A DNA stretch of 64,000 nucleotides from Hyphomicrobiales bacterium (GTDB lineage Bacteria; Pseudomonadota; Alphaproteobacteria; Rhizobiales; Rhizobiaceae), in NCBI GenBank assembly GCA_900468805.1, contig UEIF01000049.1:32450-96449 (forward strand), written 5' to 3'. The first letter of the stretch is position 1, and the number at the start of each line of letters is the position of its first letter. This document shows, piece after piece, positions 24,922-33,043 of the stretch. The notes under the pieces were generated by a model, which worked only from the letters and a program-made list of their open reading frames with translations, ran no database searches and was not told the DNA's origin. The position numbers and the translations under genes are program-made.

Positions 24922-25983
24922 ATGGCGCAGGAACGAACCCCAGGGTTGAAAGATGTTGCGAAAGCCGCCGGTGTCTCGGTGACGACGGTGTCGCGCATGC
25001 TGAATGGTTCGCTGGATCTTCCGGCCCTCACCAGGCAGCGCATCGAGAATGCCATCGCCTCCCTCAAATATCAGCCGAATCCGCACGCGCGACGACTGAG
25101 CCGCGGTCGCTCCGACACGATTGGCCTCGTCGTTCCCGATATCGCCAACCCGTTCTTCGCGACCATGGTGGCGGCCGTGGAGGAGGAGGCGAATGACCGC
25201 GGGCTTGCCGTTTCTCTCTATGCGACGCTCAATCGCACCGGTCGCGAGGTCGCCTATCTCAGGCTCCTCGAACATAATCATGTCGATGGACTGGTGTTCG
25301 TCACCAACCATCCTGACAACGGCGATCTGGCGGCGCTGATCAACCGGACCGGCAAGGTCATTGTCGTCGACGAAGACGTTCCGCTTGCAGCCGTTCCCAA
25401 GCTCTTCTGTGACAACTTTCAGGGTGGGCATCTGGCGGGCCGCCATCTGGCTGAGTTTGGCCATCGCGACGTGCTCTATGTCGGCGGCCCCGATGCCATG
25501 ATCAGCACGCAGCGGCGTTTCAACGGATTGCGTGAAGGGTTACGCGAGCGCTTTGGCGACGACATATCGATAAGTCGTTACAGCGGCGAATATACTGTTG
25601 GCTGCGGGCGCGACATGGCGCGCCGGTTTCTGAACGAGGGCATGCCGGCAACGGCCATCTTTGCCAGCTCCGACGAAATCGCAATCGGCATGATCGAGGT
25701 CCTGCGGGAGAGGGGGATTTCGATCCCCGAGGATCTCTCGCTCATCGGCTTTGACGACGTCAGCCCGCTGCACCTCTTTGCGCCCCCCTTGACCGCGATC
25801 CGGCAGCCGGTGCGCACGATTGGCCGCCGTGCCCTATCTCTTCTTCTCGAAACAAACTGGCAGGAGAGCAAATCGCTCGCCACCGAAGAACTCGTGCCAG
25901 TCGAAATCGTCGTGCGGAACTCCGTTGCGCCGCCGTCGACCCATAATAAGCAACGAGAACAAAACCAGAGGATGAGAACATGA
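24922..25983 (+). CDS. LacI-family transcriptional repressor
   Basis: 353 residues. The helix-turn-helix and hinge are at the start (LKDVAKAAGVSVTTVSRMLN, about residues 8-27, then the hinge region ANPHARRLSRGRS-like), followed by a periplasmic-binding-type effector domain (IGLVVPDIANPFFATMVAAV; PAIF-like ASSDEIAIGMIEVLRE; LIGFDDVSPLHLFAPPLTAI). It leads the operon and its stop overlaps the next start by 4 bases, so it is co-transcribed with the transporter it presumably controls. The tandem operator just upstream fits autoregulation. Confidence 0.93.
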   Translation: MAQERTPGLKDVAKAAGVSVTTVSRMLNGSLDLPALTRQRIENAIASLKYQPNPHARRLSRGRSDTIGLVVPDIANPFFATMVAAVEEEANDRGLAVSLYATLNRTGREVAYLRLLEHNHVDGLVFVTNHPDNGDLAALINRTGKVIVVDEDVPLAAVPKLFCDNFQGGHLAGRHLAEFGHRDVLYVGGPDAMISTQRRFNGLREGLRERFGDDISISRYSGEYTVGCGRDMARRFLNEGMPATAIFASSDEIAIGMIEVLRERGISIPEDLSLIGFDDVSPLHLFAPPLTAIRQPVRTIGRRALSLLLETNWQESKSLATEELVPVEIVVRNSVAPPSTHNKQREQNQRMRT

Positions 25984-26930
25984 AACAGATCAGACGTCGC
26001 GCGTTTACAGCCGCTCTTGCCTTCACCGCGCTTGCCGGTGCCACGCTCGGAGCCTCCCTTGCTCAGGCCGCCGGCAAAACCTATGCGCTTGTGCAGATCA
26101 ATCAGCAGGCGCTTTTCTTCAACCAGATCAATGAAGGTGCCCAGAAGGCGGCTGATGCATCCGGCGACAAGCTGGTCATCTTCAACGCCAACAACGAAGC
26201 TGCCGCCCAGAACAGCGCCATCGAAAACTACATCCAGCAGAAGGTCGATGGCCTGATCGTCGTTGCAATCGACGTCAACGGCATCATGCCGGCCGTCAAG
26301 CAGGCGTCGGATGCCGGCATCCCCGTCGTTGCCATCGATGCGATCCTGCCGGACGGCCCCCAGAAGTCGCAGATCGGCGTCGACAACGGCAAGGCCGGCG
26401 CCGACATGGGCGCCTATTTCCTCGACTACGTGAAGAAGAACATGGACGGCAAAGCCAAGGTTGGCGTCGTCGGCGCGCTCAACTCCTATATCCAGAACGT
26501 TCGCCAGAAGGGCTTCGAGGACGCCATCAAGAGCGACGGGATCGAGACGTCAGGGGTCGTCGACGGCCAGAATATCCAGGACAATGCGCTTGCCGCTGCT
26601 GAAAACCTCATCACCGGCAATCCTGACATGACGGCGATCTACGCAACGGGCGAGCCGGCTCTCCTCGGCGCGATTGCTGCCGTTCAAAGCCAGGGCAAGC
26701 AGGACAGCATCAAGGTCTTCGGCTGGGATCTGACTGCGCAGGCGATCTCCGGTCTTGACGATGGCTATGTCGTTGCCGTGGTCCAGCAGGATCCGGCCGG
26801 CGAGGGCAAGGCCGCGGTCGAGGCTCTCGCGAAGCTGAGCGCCGGCCAGAGCGTCGAAAAGAGCATCTCCGTTCCGATCACGATCGTGACGAAGGAAAAT
26901 GTCGAGCCTTACCGGGCCGTCTTCAAATGA
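25980..26930 (+). CDS. Periplasmic sugar-type binding protein (FrcB/RbsB-like)
   Basis: 316 residues with a clear signal peptide (basic MKQIRRR, hydrophobic run to LGASLAQAA). The mature protein has the type I periplasmic fold: YALVQINQQALFFNQINEG, IENYIQQKVDGLIVVAIDVNG, VVAIDAILPDG, and a late ATGEPALLGAIAAVQ. Overall nearest to the RbsB/FrcB class that binds pentoses, fructose or related ligands. The ligand here is unknown; neighbouring genes suggest a glycosylated or nitrogen-containing compound. It overlaps lacI and the ATPase gene by 4 bases on each side. Confidence 0.9.
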   Translation: MKQIRRRAFTAALAFTALAGATLGASLAQAAGKTYALVQINQQALFFNQINEGAQKAADASGDKLVIFNANNEAAAQNSAIENYIQQKVDGLIVVAIDVNGIMPAVKQASDAGIPVVAIDAILPDGPQKSQIGVDNGKAGADMGAYFLDYVKKNMDGKAKVGVVGALNSYIQNVRQKGFEDAIKSDGIETSGVVDGQNIQDNALAAAENLITGNPDMTAIYATGEPALLGAIAAVQSQGKQDSIKVFGWDLTAQAISGLDDGYVVAVVQQDPAGEGKAAVEALAKLSAGQSVEKSISVPITIVTKENVEPYRAVFK

Positions 26931-27736
26931 TGAGTGACAACCGGCCTGTTTATGCCGGAGCCGGGGAGGCGCAAGCCTCCCCGCATTCCTCCGGCTCGTC
27001 TGCGCGAACGCCAGCCGTATCGTTGCGTGGCATCAAGAAGACCTTCGGTTCGCATCAGGCGCTGCGTGGCGTTGACCTCGACCTCTTTCCGGGCGAATGC
27101 CTCGGCCTCGTCGGAGACAACGCCGCCGGCAAATCGACGCTGACCAAGATCATTTCCGGGACCTATCTGCCGGATGACGGAACGATTTTACTGAACGGCG
27201 AAGAGGTTCGCCTTTCCGGGCCTGCGGATGCCCGCGACCGCCATATCGAAATGGTCTTCCAGGATCTGAGCCTGTGCGATCACATCGATGTCGTCGGCAA
27301 CCTGTTTCTTGGGCGTGAGCTGACCAAAGGTCCCTTTCTCGATCGTCAGAAAATGATGAGCGAGGCGCGCAGGATGCTGGATGCGCTGGAGATCCGCATT
27401 CCGCGGCTCTCCGCCAAGGTTGAGAAGCTGTCGGGTGGCCAACGCCAGGCAATTGCGATCGCCCGAGCGGCGTCGTTCAACCCCAAGGTCCTGATCATGG
27501 ACGAGCCGACCTCGGCCCTTGCTGTCGCCGAAGTCGAAGCCGTGCTTTCTCTGATCAATCGGGTCAAGGCAAAGGGCGTGTCCGTCGTCCTCATCACCCA
27601 TCGCCTTCAGGACCTGTTCCGGGTCTGCGACCGGATCGCTGTCATGTACGAGGGCACGAAGGTCGCCGAGCGCGATATCGCCAAGACCAATCTCGAGGAT
27701 CTCGTCAAGCTCATCGTCGGGGGAGAAAGACATTGA
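26927..27736 (+). CDS. ABC transporter ATPase, single domain (FrcA-like)
   Basis: 269 residues with a single ATPase domain, as in fructose-type FrcA, unlike two-domain RbsA. Walker A is GDNAAGKST, signature LSGGQRQAIAIARA, Walker B VLIMDEPTSAL, switch His in VVLITHRLQDL. About 30 residues of extra N-terminal leader (rich in Pro, Ser and Ala) precede the core, so an internal start is possible, but the ATG overlaps the binding-protein stop in the coupled ATGA form. It energises import with the permease that follows. Confidence 0.92.
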   Translation: MMSDNRPVYAGAGEAQASPHSSGSSARTPAVSLRGIKKTFGSHQALRGVDLDLFPGECLGLVGDNAAGKSTLTKIISGTYLPDDGTILLNGEEVRLSGPADARDRHIEMVFQDLSLCDHIDVVGNLFLGRELTKGPFLDRQKMMSEARRMLDALEIRIPRLSAKVEKLSGGQRQAIAIARAASFNPKVLIMDEPTSALAVAEVEAVLSLINRVKAKGVSVVLITHRLQDLFRVCDRIAVMYEGTKVAERDIAKTNLEDLVKLIVGGERH

Positions 27737-28737
27737 CCGTCTACACCGAACGCGCCAAGGGCTCGCCGATGGCCGACTTCCTGAGTGAAAACGCCCAGGT
27801 CCTGTCGATCGCCTTCTTCTTTCTGGCATGCCTCGTCTTCTTTTCGCTGACGACCACCACTTTCATGACGACGGGCAACATCCTGAACATCGTGCGCCAG
27901 GCGGCTCCCATCCTCGCCGTGGCGATTGCCATGACGCTCGTCATCGTCACCGGCGGCATTGATCTCTCGGTCGGCTCGATGCTGGCGCTGATCAACGCCG
28001 TCGCGGCCATTACGCTCGCCACCGGCATTCCCTGGCCGGTCGTCTGCCTCAGCATGCTTGCACTTGGCGGCATTATCGGCCTTCTGCAGGGCTGGTTCAT
28101 TGCCTATCAGAATATTCCCGCCTTCATCGTTACCCTTGCCGGGCTTTCCATCCTGCGCGGCGTGGCGCTCTACCTTACGCAGGGCTATTCCATTCCGATC
28201 AACAACGAGCCAGGCTTCTTCTACCTGGGACGCGGGGAACTTGCCGGTTTTCCCGTTCCGGCGCTGATCGCGATCCTGGTCGCGATCGTCGGATATGTCA
28301 TCATGGCCGTTACCAAATACGGTCGGCAGATCGTGGCGGTCGGATCCAACATGGAGGCCGCACGCCGGGTCGGCATGCCCGCCAAATGGATCGTCGCCTC
28401 GGTCTACCTGGTATCAGGGATCGCTTCGGCGCTGGCGGGCCTGTTGATCGCGGCCCGTCTCGGTTCCGGTTCCTCGAATGCTGCCGTCGGCTTCGAACTG
28501 CAGGTGATCGCGGCCGTCGTGCTCGGCGGCACCTCGCTGATGGGCGGACGCGGCACCATGATCGGGACCGTCCTCGGCACGATGACCATTGCCGTCATCG
28601 GTAACGGCCTGATCCTCATGCATATCTCGCCCTTCTTCACCCAGATTGTCACCGGCGCAATCATCCTGGTTGCCATCTGGCTGAATACCCGCATCTTCAC
28701 CGCCAACTTCCGCTTGGCAGGCAGGAGGAAGAGCTGA
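27733..28737 (+). CDS. Ribose/fructose-type ABC transporter permease
   Basis: 334 residues, BPD_transp_2 family. Marks: VTGGIDLSVGSMLALIN, NIPAFIVTLAGLSILRG, the loop GSNMEAARRVGMPAKW and LGGTSLMGGRGTMIGT. The start is a TTG that overlaps the ATPase stop by 4 bases and has GGGGGAGA in front; an ATG 12 codons later (MADFLSENAQ) is the alternative. It makes the channel of the importer with the preceding genes. Confidence 0.92.
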   Translation: MTVYTERAKGSPMADFLSENAQVLSIAFFFLACLVFFSLTTTTFMTTGNILNIVRQAAPILAVAIAMTLVIVTGGIDLSVGSMLALINAVAAITLATGIPWPVVCLSMLALGGIIGLLQGWFIAYQNIPAFIVTLAGLSILRGVALYLTQGYSIPINNEPGFFYLGRGELAGFPVPALIAILVAIVGYVIMAVTKYGRQIVAVGSNMEAARRVGMPAKWIVASVYLVSGIASALAGLLIAARLGSGSSNAAVGFELQVIAAVVLGGTSLMGGRGTMIGTVLGTMTIAVIGNGLILMHISPFFTQIVTGAIILVAIWLNTRIFTANFRLAGRRKS

Positions 28738-29807
28738 TGCCGCCGAACGAGCTTTCGCCGGGTCACGTGCGCTCCGGCAATGTAATGACGGTCCAGGGGC
28801 CGGTTGCGGTGTCGGACATTGGCGTCACGCTGATGCACGAGCATATCCTCAATGACTGCCGTTGCTGGTGGCACGCGCCGAAGGAGCCCGAGCGGCAATA
28901 TCTCGCCGAGGGTTTCGTCTGCATGGAGATCCTCAGCGAACTTAGGCAGGATCCCTTCGTCAACAAGCACAACATTACGCTCGACGATGAGAAGCTTGCC
29001 GTCACCGAGCTCAAGGATTTTGCCGGTCTCGGCGGCCAGACAGTCGTCGAGCCGACATGCCAGGGCATCGGTCGCGATCCGCTGGCCCTGCGACGGATCT
29101 CCAAGGCGACGGGACTGAACATCGTCATGGGAGCCGGCTTCTATCTCGGCTCCTCGCACCCGGAAAAGGTTGCAGGCATGTCGGTCGGGCAGATCGCCGA
29201 CGAGATCGTCTCGGAAGCAACTGTTGGCGCTGACGGCACGGATGTCAGGATCGGCCTGATTGGCGAGATCGGCGTGTCCTCGGATTTCACCGCCGAGGAG
29301 GAAAAATCGCTGCTCGGTGCCGCACAGGCCCAGGTACGCACCGGTCTGCCCCTGATGGTCCATCTTCCCGGCTGGTTCCGCCTCGGACACAGGGTTCTGG
29401 ATGTCGTCGCCTCGGAAGGTGGCGATCTCAGGCATACTGTGCTCTGCCACATGAACCCGTCACATGACGATCTCACATATCAGTCGGAACTCGCCGCCCG
29501 CGGCGCATTTCTCGAATATGACATGATCGGCATGGATTTCTTCTATGCGGACCAGCAGGTGCAATGCCCGAGCGATGAGGAGGCGGCGCGCGCGATCGTC
29601 AAGCTCGTCGAGATGGGACACACCGACCGTCTTCTCCTGTCCCACGACGTCTTCCTGAAAATGATGCTCAAGCATTATGGGGGCAATGGCTACGCCTATA
29701 TCCTGCGTCACTTCCTGCCGCGCCTGAAGCGCCACGGTCTCGATCACGCAACGCTCGACATCTTCATGCGCGCCAACCCGCGATCGGTCTTTCAGGCAAG
29801 TGCCTGA
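28737..29807 (+). CDS. Phosphotriesterase-family metal-dependent hydrolase
   Basis: 356 residues, amidohydrolase-fold TIM barrel. Metal ligands: HEH in GVTLMHEHILND, then a Glu in LIGEIGVSS where some relatives have the carboxylated Lys, a histidine in CHMNPSHDD and the final Asp in LLSHDVFLK. PTE-family proteins hydrolyse phosphotriesters, lactones or esters; most bacterial ones encoded near sugar genes act on sugar lactones or have unknown substrates. It overlaps the permease stop by one base, with GGAGGAAG as ribosome site, so it is coupled to the transporter. Confidence 0.88.
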   Translation: MPPNELSPGHVRSGNVMTVQGPVAVSDIGVTLMHEHILNDCRCWWHAPKEPERQYLAEGFVCMEILSELRQDPFVNKHNITLDDEKLAVTELKDFAGLGGQTVVEPTCQGIGRDPLALRRISKATGLNIVMGAGFYLGSSHPEKVAGMSVGQIADEIVSEATVGADGTDVRIGLIGEIGVSSDFTAEEEKSLLGAAQAQVRTGLPLMVHLPGWFRLGHRVLDVVASEGGDLRHTVLCHMNPSHDDLTYQSELAARGAFLEYDMIGMDFFYADQQVQCPSDEEAARAIVKLVEMGHTDRLLLSHDVFLKMMLKHYGGNGYAYILRHFLPRLKRHGLDHATLDIFMRANPRSVFQASA

Positions 29808-29836
29808 GTACAAACATAAAAAGAAATGGAAACATC

Positions 29837-30607
29837 ATGACAAAGAAGGTTCTTCTCGTCGGCGAAAGCTGGGTCAGTTCGGCCACGCACTACAAAGGTT
29901 TCGATCAGTTCGGCAGCGTCACCTTCCATCTGGGCGCCGAGCCGTTGGTCAAGGCGCTCAAAGGCAGCGCGTTCGAACTCACCTACATGCCGGCGCACGA
30001 AGCGGTCGAACAATTCCCCTTCGATATGGCAGGGCTCGATGCCTATGACGCGATCATCCTGTCAGATATCGGCGCCAATTCGCTGCTTCTTCCCCCGGCG
30101 GTCTGGCTGCATTCGAAGACCGTTCCAAACCGCCTGAAACTGATCAAGGCCTGGGTCGAAAAGGGCGGCGGCCTGTTGATGGTCGGCGGCTATTTTTCTT
30201 TCCAGGGCATTGATGGCAAGGCGCGCTGGCGCCGCACGCCGGTCGAGGATGTTCTGCCGGTCACCTGCCTGCCTTACGACGATCGGGTCGAAATCCCGGA
30301 GGGGACGACGCCTGTCCTCGTCAAGTCGGGTCACGAGACCGTCGCTGGTCTCCCGGGCGAATGGCCACTGCTTCTCGGCGTCAATGAGGTAGAGGTGCGT
30401 GAGCGCGACGATGTTGAGGTCATCGCCCGTTTGCCGGATACGGAGGGCGGTCATCCACTTCTGGTCACCGGCCGCTTCGGCAAGGGCAGAACGGCCGCCT
30501 GGACGTCCGATATCGGCCCACACTGGCTTTCGCCAGCCTTCTGCGAATGGGAAGGCTACGGGCGTCTCTGGAAGAACATCCTCGGCTGGCTGACGGAGGC
30601 GAAATAG
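29837..30607 (+). CDS. STM3548-like protein with class I glutamine-amidotransferase fold
   Basis: 256 residues resembling the uncharacterised STM3548 group (COG5426). N-terminal strand KKVLLVGESWVSSATHYKGFDQFG, then a flavodoxin-like core: YDAIILSDIGANSLLLP, WVEKGGGLLMVGGYFSFQG and the late VTGRFGKGRTAAWTSDIGPHW. No nucleophile-elbow Cys of true glutaminases is evident, so it is probably not an amidotransferase in the strict sense; ThuA-like sugar proteins share the fold. Function unknown. It follows the PTE-like gene by 29 bases and ends 3 bases before the convergent kinase gene. Confidence 0.8.
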   Translation: MTKKVLLVGESWVSSATHYKGFDQFGSVTFHLGAEPLVKALKGSAFELTYMPAHEAVEQFPFDMAGLDAYDAIILSDIGANSLLLPPAVWLHSKTVPNRLKLIKAWVEKGGGLLMVGGYFSFQGIDGKARWRRTPVEDVLPVTCLPYDDRVEIPEGTTPVLVKSGHETVAGLPGEWPLLLGVNEVEVRERDDVEVIARLPDTEGGHPLLVTGRFGKGRTAAWTSDIGPHWLSPAFCEWEGYGRLWKNILGWLTEAK

Positions 30608-30610
30608 GCG

Positions 30611-31513
30611 TCAATCGCCGGCAAGGATGCCGGCGAGTTCCGCCTTGCTCGGAAAGGCCGAACGCGTGCCACGGCGGCCGACGGTGATGGCAGCCGCAGC
30701 GGTCGCATGATGGATGGCCTTGGCGTCGAGCATGGTGGAGCGGAGCGCGGCCGAGGCAAGTGCTACGGCCATGAAGGTGTCGCCGGCGCCGGTCGTGTCA
30801 ACGACCTCGACGGCACGGGCCGGAACGGTTGCAAGCACCTGATGTCCGCTTGCAAGGATAGCGCCGCTGCCACCGAGCGTCAGGACGGTCTGTGACACTC
30901 CGGCTTCGGCCAGACGACGGATCGCGGCCTCGCCGGACGATCCGGTCAGACTTTCGGCCTCGCCTCTGTTGAGAAAGGCGATGTCGACAAGCGGCCAGAG
31001 CTCGGCGAAGTAAGGGCGGAGCGGCGAGGGGTTGAAGGCGGTCTTAAGGCCGCGGCGTCTGGCTTCGGCAAGAATGCCGCGGGTGACGTCTTCGCTGAGA
31101 TTGCCCTGCAGCACGACGAGGTCGCCGCTGACGGCATCGCCAAGCGGGGCGAGCGCCTCTGACAGGGTCAAGGCTTCGGCCGATTCCGTCGTGGTGACGA
31201 TGGCGTTTTCGCCGTCCGGCGTGGTGAAGATGATGGAGAAATCGCTGGTGCGATGCGGGCTGCCCAACAGACGGGCATCCAGCGCCTCGCCGGCAAGCTG
31301 GTCACGGATCGTCTGGGCGCGAAAATCCTCGCCGACAGCCGTGACGAGCGTCGTGGGAAGGCCCGTGCGGCCCATCACGACAGCCTGATTGGCGCCCTTG
31401 CCGCCAAGGTCGCGGGTCTCCTCCCGACCGAGGATCGAGGCGCCCGCTTCGGGCATGGACATTACGGAAATGGTCTCGTCGATGGCGACGTTACCGATGA
31501 CATAGGCACGCAT
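30611..31513 (-). CDS. PfkB/ribokinase-family sugar kinase, inverted within the cluster
   Basis: 300 residues. GGKGANQAVV near residue 38 (substrate-binding side) and the ATP/anion-hole motif DTTGAGDTF with the catalytic Asp near residue 245 define a ribokinase-like enzyme; it should phosphorylate a furanose sugar or nucleoside. It lies on the opposite strand between plus-strand genes, ending 3 bases from the STM3548-like stop and starting only 26 bases from the BtpA start. That leaves no room for a separate promoter, so its promoter probably lies inside the BtpA gene. Confidence 0.92.
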   Translation of the reverse strand: MRAYVIGNVAIDETISVMSMPEAGASILGREETRDLGGKGANQAVVMGRTGLPTTLVTAVGEDFRAQTIRDQLAGEALDARLLGSPHRTSDFSIIFTTPDGENAIVTTTESAEALTLSEALAPLGDAVSGDLVVLQGNLSEDVTRGILAEARRRGLKTAFNPSPLRPYFAELWPLVDIAFLNRGEAESLTGSSGEAAIRRLAEAGVSQTVLTLGGSGAILASGHQVLATVPARAVEVVDTTGAGDTFMAVALASAALRSTMLDAKAIHHATAAAAITVGRRGTRSAFPSKAELAGILAGD

Positions 31514-31539
31514 GGCTGGCTTTCAGAGAGGAAAGAAAA

Positions 31540-32382
31540 ATGCAGCAGATATCGGATAAGGCCACAAGCGCCATACGGGAAATATTCGGCACTGACAAGG
31601 CGTTGATCGGGATGATCCATTGCCCGCCTTTCCCGGGTGCTCCACGCTATCGTAGCGCAGCGATGGAGACGATCTACGACACGTGCATGCGCGACGCAGA
31701 CGCGCTCGTCAAAGGCGGCATCCACGGATTGATCGTCGAAAATCACGGCGATATTCCCTTTTCCAAGCCCGAGGATATCGGCCATGAGACCGCGGCCTTC
31801 ATGTCGGTCGTGACCGACCGCATCGCGCGCGCCGCTGGCGTGCCGCTGGGCATCAACGTGCTTGCCAATGCGCCGATCCCGGCCTTCGCGATCGCGGCGG
31901 CAGGCGGCGCGCGCTTCATCCGCGTCAATCAATGGGCGAACGCCTATGTCGCCAATGAAGGTTTCATGGAAGGTCGGGCGGCTGAGGCCATGCGCTATCG
32001 CTCGGCTCTGCGCGCCGAGCATATCAAGGTGTTTGCCGACAGCCATGTGAAACATGGCGCGCACGCCATTACCGCTGATCGCACGATCGACGAACTGACC
32101 CGCGACCTCGCATTCTTCGATGCAGACGTGGTGATCGCCACCGGCCAGAGAACGGGCAATAGCGCAACGATGGAAGAGATCGAGGAAATCGGTGCCGCCA
32201 CCCACCTTCCGCTGCTCGTCGGGTCGGGCGTAACCAGGGATAACATCGTCGACATCCTCAAGCGCACTGACGGCGTCATCGTCGCCTCGTCGCTCAAGGA
32301 GGACGGCGTCTGGTGGAACCCCGTGGACCCGGCCCGCGTGGCAGCCTTCGTCGAAGCCGCAAAACCCGGCCTGGAGGCGTAG
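31540..32382 (+). CDS. BtpA/SgcQ-family TIM-barrel protein
   Basis: 280 residues. Family features: LIGMIHCPPFPGAPRY at the start, GGIHGLIVENHGDIPF, PLGINVLANAPIPAFAIAAA, FADSHVKHGAHAI, and LLVGSGVTRDNIVDIL, VIVASSLKEDG near the end, as in phosphate-binding TIM barrels. BtpA was linked to photosystem I accumulation in cyanobacteria, while SgcQ lies in an E. coli sugar operon; the biochemical role in bacteria is not settled. Good ribosome site (GAGAGGAAAG). It begins the second plus-strand half of the cluster. Confidence 0.88.
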   Translation: MQQISDKATSAIREIFGTDKALIGMIHCPPFPGAPRYRSAAMETIYDTCMRDADALVKGGIHGLIVENHGDIPFSKPEDIGHETAAFMSVVTDRIARAAGVPLGINVLANAPIPAFAIAAAGGARFIRVNQWANAYVANEGFMEGRAAEAMRYRSALRAEHIKVFADSHVKHGAHAITADRTIDELTRDLAFFDADVVIATGQRTGNSATMEEIEEIGAATHLPLLVGSGVTRDNIVDILKRTDGVIVASSLKEDGVWWNPVDPARVAAFVEAAKPGLEA

Positions 32383-32387
32383 CGATC

Positions 32388-33032
32388 ATGGGCGGCCCCC
32401 TTTCGCAACAGATGCTCGACGAGAACCGTGACGTTTTCGAAGCCATGGTGAACCATCGTTTCGTCGCGGATATCAAGGCCGACCGCCTTTCGAACGAAGC
32501 ATTCGAGCGATACCTCGTCTTCGAGGGCGCTTTCGTCGACACGGCGATTGCGATCTTCTCTTATGCCACCGCCAAAGCCGAAACCATCGCCCAGAAGCGG
32601 TGGCTGATCGGCGTTCTGGATGCGCTCGCAAATCAGCAGATCGCCTATTTCGAAAAGACCTTTGCGGCACGCGGCATCGACCCTTCACGCCATGATACAG
32701 GCCGGCCCGATGTTGCGGCCTTCCGCGACGGCATGCTGGCGATTGCCCGTGACGGTGGTTTTCTCGACACGATTGCTGCCATGTTTGCCGCCGAATGGAT
32801 GTACTGGACCTGGTCGACGGCGGCGAACTCGACCGCAATCAGCGATCCCTTGCTCAAGGAATGGGTCAAGCTTCACGCAGAACCGCAGTTCGAAGCGCAG
32901 GCGCGCTGGCTGAAGGCTGTTCTGGACGACGCGGGCGAAACCATGGATTCTGCCGAACGGAAGCGGTTAAGTGCGATATTCGGACATGCGCAACGTCTTG
33001 AGATCGACTTTCACGAAGCAGCCTATTCCTGA
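32388..33032 (+). CDS. TenA/thiaminase II-like protein
   Basis: 214 residues from the ATG at 32388, which has GGAGG 10 bases upstream; the frame extends to 32313 inside btpA but is not needed. All-helical TenA/PqqC fold: VNHRFVADIKADRLSNEAFERYLVFEGAFVD, then FAAEWMYWTWST near residue 135 where classical TenA has its catalytic Cys region, and the ending Glu-containing helix KRLSAIFGHAQRLE. I do not see the active-site Cys of TenA at the usual place, so it is closer to TenA_E forms. True TenA salvages thiamine pyrimidines; the role here is open. Confidence 0.8.
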   Translation: MGGPLSQQMLDENRDVFEAMVNHRFVADIKADRLSNEAFERYLVFEGAFVDTAIAIFSYATAKAETIAQKRWLIGVLDALANQQIAYFEKTFAARGIDPSRHDTGRPDVAAFRDGMLAIARDGGFLDTIAAMFAAEWMYWTWSTAANSTAISDPLLKEWVKLHAEPQFEAQARWLKAVLDDAGETMDSAERKRLSAIFGHAQRLEIDFHEAAYS

Positions 33033-33043
33033 AAGGCCGTACG

